From contig CM035406.1 of NCBI GenBank assembly GCA_020310875.1, positions 229,280,012-229,344,011 of the forward strand: a stretch of 64,000 nt of DNA, written 5' to 3'. The first letter of the stretch is position 1, and each line of letters opens with the position of its first letter. Origin of the DNA: Ceratopteris richardii (taxonomy: Eukaryota > Streptophyta > Polypodiopsida > Polypodiales > Pteridaceae). The notes under the pieces were generated by a model. It was given only the letters and a program-made list of their open reading frames with translations. It searched no databases and was not told where the DNA came from. Positions 60,859 to 64,000 of the stretch are shown here, piece after piece. Made by a program: the position numbers and the translations under genes.

Positions 60859-61013
60859 ACTGAATGTATTACTAGAAAATGTACAAAGATAAGTAGCCCA
60901 TTAGGACAATAGGCGTATATACAAGCCGGGGGGAAAAAACCTCCTAAAGAGAGAAAAAAGTGCCCCGGTGGTCCTAGTGTGTTCACACACATCACTACCA
61001 AAATATATAAACA
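60859..61013 (-). repeat. LTR part of Copia-B5
   Basis: The first 155 or so bases of the Copia-B LTR on the minus strand, starting TGTTTATATATTTTGG. The rest of the LTR is replaced at about 60,858 by unassigned sequence. Confidence 0.82.
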
Positions 61014-61079
61014 AATCCCCCCTGGAGTGATGTGGTGAACAAGGAGCTAGCACTCATGTATAAGAAAGTTCCAAGCTAT

Positions 61080-63651
61080 GTGTAATCACTCCACAAAAGG
61101 AAGTAAGCCCAAAGCTTTGCAGAAAGCTTCAAACTTCTCCCTAGCCAGAGCCTCTGTGAAAAGGTCTGCAATGTTCTCTTGCGTGGGCACATATGCCAAG
61201 CTGATCTCCCCAACAGAGAACCTCTCCCTGACATAGTGATAATGCACCTCAATGTTCTTAGTGCGAGCATGGAACACAGGGTTCCTTGCAACTGCCAATG
61301 CGCTCTGACTGTCAGTGAAGATGGTGGTGGCAAAAGTGTGGCCAACACCCAAATCAGCCATAAGGCGTCTGAGCCACACACACTCAACAGTCGCTGTGAA
61401 AGTTTCCCTATACTTAGGCTCACAACTGGAAGTGGCCACAGTAGGCTACTTCTTGCTCAACCAAGATATACATTAGCTACCAAGCATGAAGCAAAAGCCA
61501 CTAGTGGACACACGAGTGTCATAGCAACCAGCCCAATCAGAGTCAGAAAAAGCATGCAAATCTGGCGATAGTGATCCCCCCTTGGGATAAAACAACCCAA
61601 GTAGCCGAGTACCACTCAAATAGCGAAAGATGCGCTTAACTGCCTACCAATGCTTGATTCCTGGGAAATGCATAAACATGGTCATCTGTGAGACAGCAAA
61701 CTGAATATCTGGCCGAGTAATGCATAAGTAAATCAAGCATCCAACAGCCTACTGATAGAGAACAGCATCAAATGCATCTCCAACATCATGAAGACTCAAA
61801 CGTAAACCCGTCTCCATAGGAGTGGCAATAGGCTTAGAGTCTTCAAGGCCAAAACGCTGCAATAATGTGTCAATATATTTCGTTTGACACAAAGCCATTC
61901 CACCATCAACTTGCATAAACTGAATGCCCAAATAGTGATTGATGCAAATGCCCCAAATCAGACATCTCAAATGAGCCATGCAAATCAGCCTTAAAATCAG
62001 CAATATGCTTCTCAATAGGACTAGTGAGCAGCATGTCGTCAACATAGACAACAATGATCAGAAGCACATCATTAGCATGCTTAACATATAAGGTGCTTTC
62101 AATTGGACTGTTTGTCAAAACCATGTGCAATCAAATAGGCATGTATCTTCTCATACCAAGCACGTGGTGCTTGCTTTAAATCATATAATGCCTTGTTTAA
62201 CCTGCACACATGGTTTTCATGCCATTTCTACACAAAACCAAGGGGCTAAAAAACATACACTTCTTCATGCAAGTCACCATTTAGAAATGCAGTTTTAATG
62301 TCCAACTGATGTACATTCCAACCATGATGGGTTGCAAGTGCACAAATGCTTGGAACAGTAGTCATACGGCATGTAGGTGCAAAGGTCTCATCAAAATCAA
62401 TGCCTCTTTCCTGTGCATAACCCTTTGCAACAAGCCTAGCCTTATACCTGTCAACTGTACCATCAGGTTTACACTTCAGCTTGTATACCCACTTAGTGCC
62501 AATGGCCTCCTTGCCAGGAGGCAAGTCACATAAAGAACAAGTACCATTCTTCATTATTGCATCATATTCAGATTGCATAGCAGCCATCCAATTTTTTGAA
62601 TTTTGTGCTTCATCAAACAAAACAGGCTCATTCTCATCATAGAGACTAGATGCAGCCATAGCATAGCAATCTGATGCAAAAGAGGCACTATGAGAGCCTG
62701 AACGAGTACAATATGATAGAGGTGCATCTAATTTGTTGTCACGCAAAGTCTGCACCAGCCATTTTGGCAAAGTTTTTGCCTACTCAATATTAGCTCTCTC
62801 ATCAACTAGTGCATCATGTAAATCTACATCAGAAATGGAATGATCTACATCATCACATGAAACGTGCAAAGGCTGAGAAGTTGCCTCATTGGGACCAGCA
62901 CTAGACTGTCTACTTGTAAAAAGAGGCAGCAAAGTATCATACATGTCTTTGGAGCTAACAGATGTCTCCTTAGTACATGAAAGCAATGGTTGAATAGCAT
63001 ATTCCACAAAAACAACACCACGGCTAACCAGAATGTGTTTAGTCTGTGGATGATACAGACGATAGCCTTTACTTTCAGAACTGTATCCAACAAAAATACA
63101 TTTTACTGCTTTATCATCTAACTTTCTGCAATGTTGTTCAAGCACTAATGCATATGACAAACAACCGAAAACATGCAAATGAGCAACAGATGGCTTGCGA
63201 TCATGCCAAGCCTCATATGGAGTGATAGACTGCAGTGCTTTAGTGGGACACCTGTTCAGTACATATGCTGCACACATGACAGCCTCAAGCGAGAAACTAT
63301 GTGGTAAAGCTTGACTCTTGACCATACACTGCGCCATCTCCATGAGTGACATGTTCTTTCGTTCAACAACTCCATTCTATTGAGGTGTATACGGCACTAT
63401 ACACTGGTGTTTTATCCCAAGTCTAGCCAGAAATGCACTAAAATTAGAAGACATATATTCCCCCCCTCGATCAGAACGAAGGGTACCCATTTTACATGCT
63501 GACAGATTTTCAGCCAAAACCAAAAACTGTTTGAAGCACATGAACACTTCGGACTTTGCCATCAATGGATATACCCATGCATGCCTAGAAAAATCATCGA
63601 TGAAAGTCACGAAGTAAAGATAATTCCCAAAAGAAGGTGTCTGCATAGGAC
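61080..63651 (-). pseudogene. Copia-B5 pol remnant
   Basis: Minus strand: integrase core (PMQTPSFGNYLYFVTFIDDF, TLRSDRGGEYMSSNFSAFLA, then MSLMEMAQCMVKSQALPHSF) and a linker rich in Asp/Ser (CDDVDHSISDVDLHDALVDE). Reverse transcriptase follows (FDEAQNSKNWMAAMQSEYDA, KWVYKLKCKPDGTVDRYKAR, DIKTAFLNGDLHEEVYVF, VVYVDDMLL), then RNase H (ATVECVWLRRLMADLGVGHT, HARTKNIEVHYHYVRERFSV). Fossil with several breaks. Confidence 0.86.
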
Positions 63652-64000
63652 TGTTGGAACAAAGCAATCCCAAATTGATGATTACAAAGAGTTTAAAGCA
63701 AGTCAATGATTAGATTGAAGTGAAACAAGTCATTTGAGAAAGTGAAGAGATTTCAGAGGTGAAGCTTGTATACATATGTATATTACAGTTCAAAATTCTT
63801 GTACTATGAGTATAGATAATCCTTAGGATGATAAGGAGTAATGTAATAGACATGGGATAAGCCTATAAACATATGTATATAAATCAATGATGTAAAGAAA
63901 TAAGATAGAGAGTCATTAGAAGCCAAGTGTCATAGAGATAGATGTGTAGAGAGTCATCTTCAGAAAATAGCGATGAGTCTTTCTCTGATTTCTCTCAACC
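63652..64000 (+). repeat. LTR start of a Copia-A-like element, runs off window
   Basis: The sequence from TGTTGGAACAAAGCAATC resembles the start of the Copia-A LTR (TGTTGCTGTAGAGCAATC), and both share AAATTGATG and the later ACACATATGTA/ATACATATGTA block. A TATA-like GCCTATAAAC with GTATATAAATC lies near 63,863-63,889. It starts abruptly in Copia-B5 integrase, so it looks like the 5' LTR of an element inserted into B5. Confidence 0.72.

Larger units (their letters stand above)
60859..63651 (-). mobile_element. Copia-B5, 3' part
   Basis: Fifth Copia-B copy. An LTR part (60,859-61,013) is preceded by a polypurine tract (CCAGGGGGGATT) and then, going upstream on the minus strand, RNase H (about 61,080-61,600), reverse transcriptase (about 61,800-62,640) and integrase (about 63,650-62,780). 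It stops at 63,651, where a plus-strand LTR starts. It is closest in wording to B1. Broken, with several breaks. Confidence 0.88.

Overview
This 64 kb window is AT-rich land-plant DNA made almost wholly of dead retroelements; I found no convincing host gene, no RNA gene and no CRISPR array. A plant origin is suggested by several Ty1/copia elements with a primer site matching initiator-Met tRNA (TGGTATCAGAGC), Ty3/gypsy elements with long LTRs, and plant-type L1 LINEs whose 3' tail has the usual TTTCTATTAATGAAAG ending. Deep nesting suggests a large, repeat-bloated genome. I cannot name the species.

Region 1 (1-28,236, plus strand) is one nest of elements. Working inward: the tail of Copia-A2 (right end 28,236) is interrupted by Copia-B1. 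B1 is interrupted by Copia-A1 on the left and by Gypsy-G1 (7,306-26,115). G1 holds Copia-C (from 12,151), C holds Gypsy-G2 (13,076-18,974), and G2 holds Copia-D (from 16,129). Coding sequence, LTRs or short target duplications that resume on the far side of each insertion show the order.

Region 2 (28,237-42,497) starts with 1.3 kb of unassigned DNA. Then comes Copia-B2 on the minus strand, bracketed by a perfect 5-bp duplication (ATGGT). Inside it sits a head-to-tail tandem of two Copia-E bodies that share one central LTR, and inside that a solo Gypsy-G LTR (G3) with a perfect 4-bp duplication (CCAT).

Region 3 (42,498-57,600) has about 3 kb of old unassigned sequence, then minus-strand LINE pieces. 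One LINE is apparently split by a block made of Copia-B3 and Gypsy-H, the latter with four zinc knuckles in gag and a TTGAC-rich LTR. Region 4 (57,600-64,000) holds two more minus-strand Copia-B pieces, a fragment of another Copia family, small tandem repeats, and the start of a plus-strand LTR related to Copia-A that runs off the right edge.

The LTR elements (Copia-A to F, Gypsy-G and H) are treated as fossils: family, limits, parts and nesting are given. Nothing here works together as a pathway; the interest lies in the insertion history, the 4-bp duplications of the Gypsy-G family, the tandem Copia-E and the unusual Gypsy-H gag.
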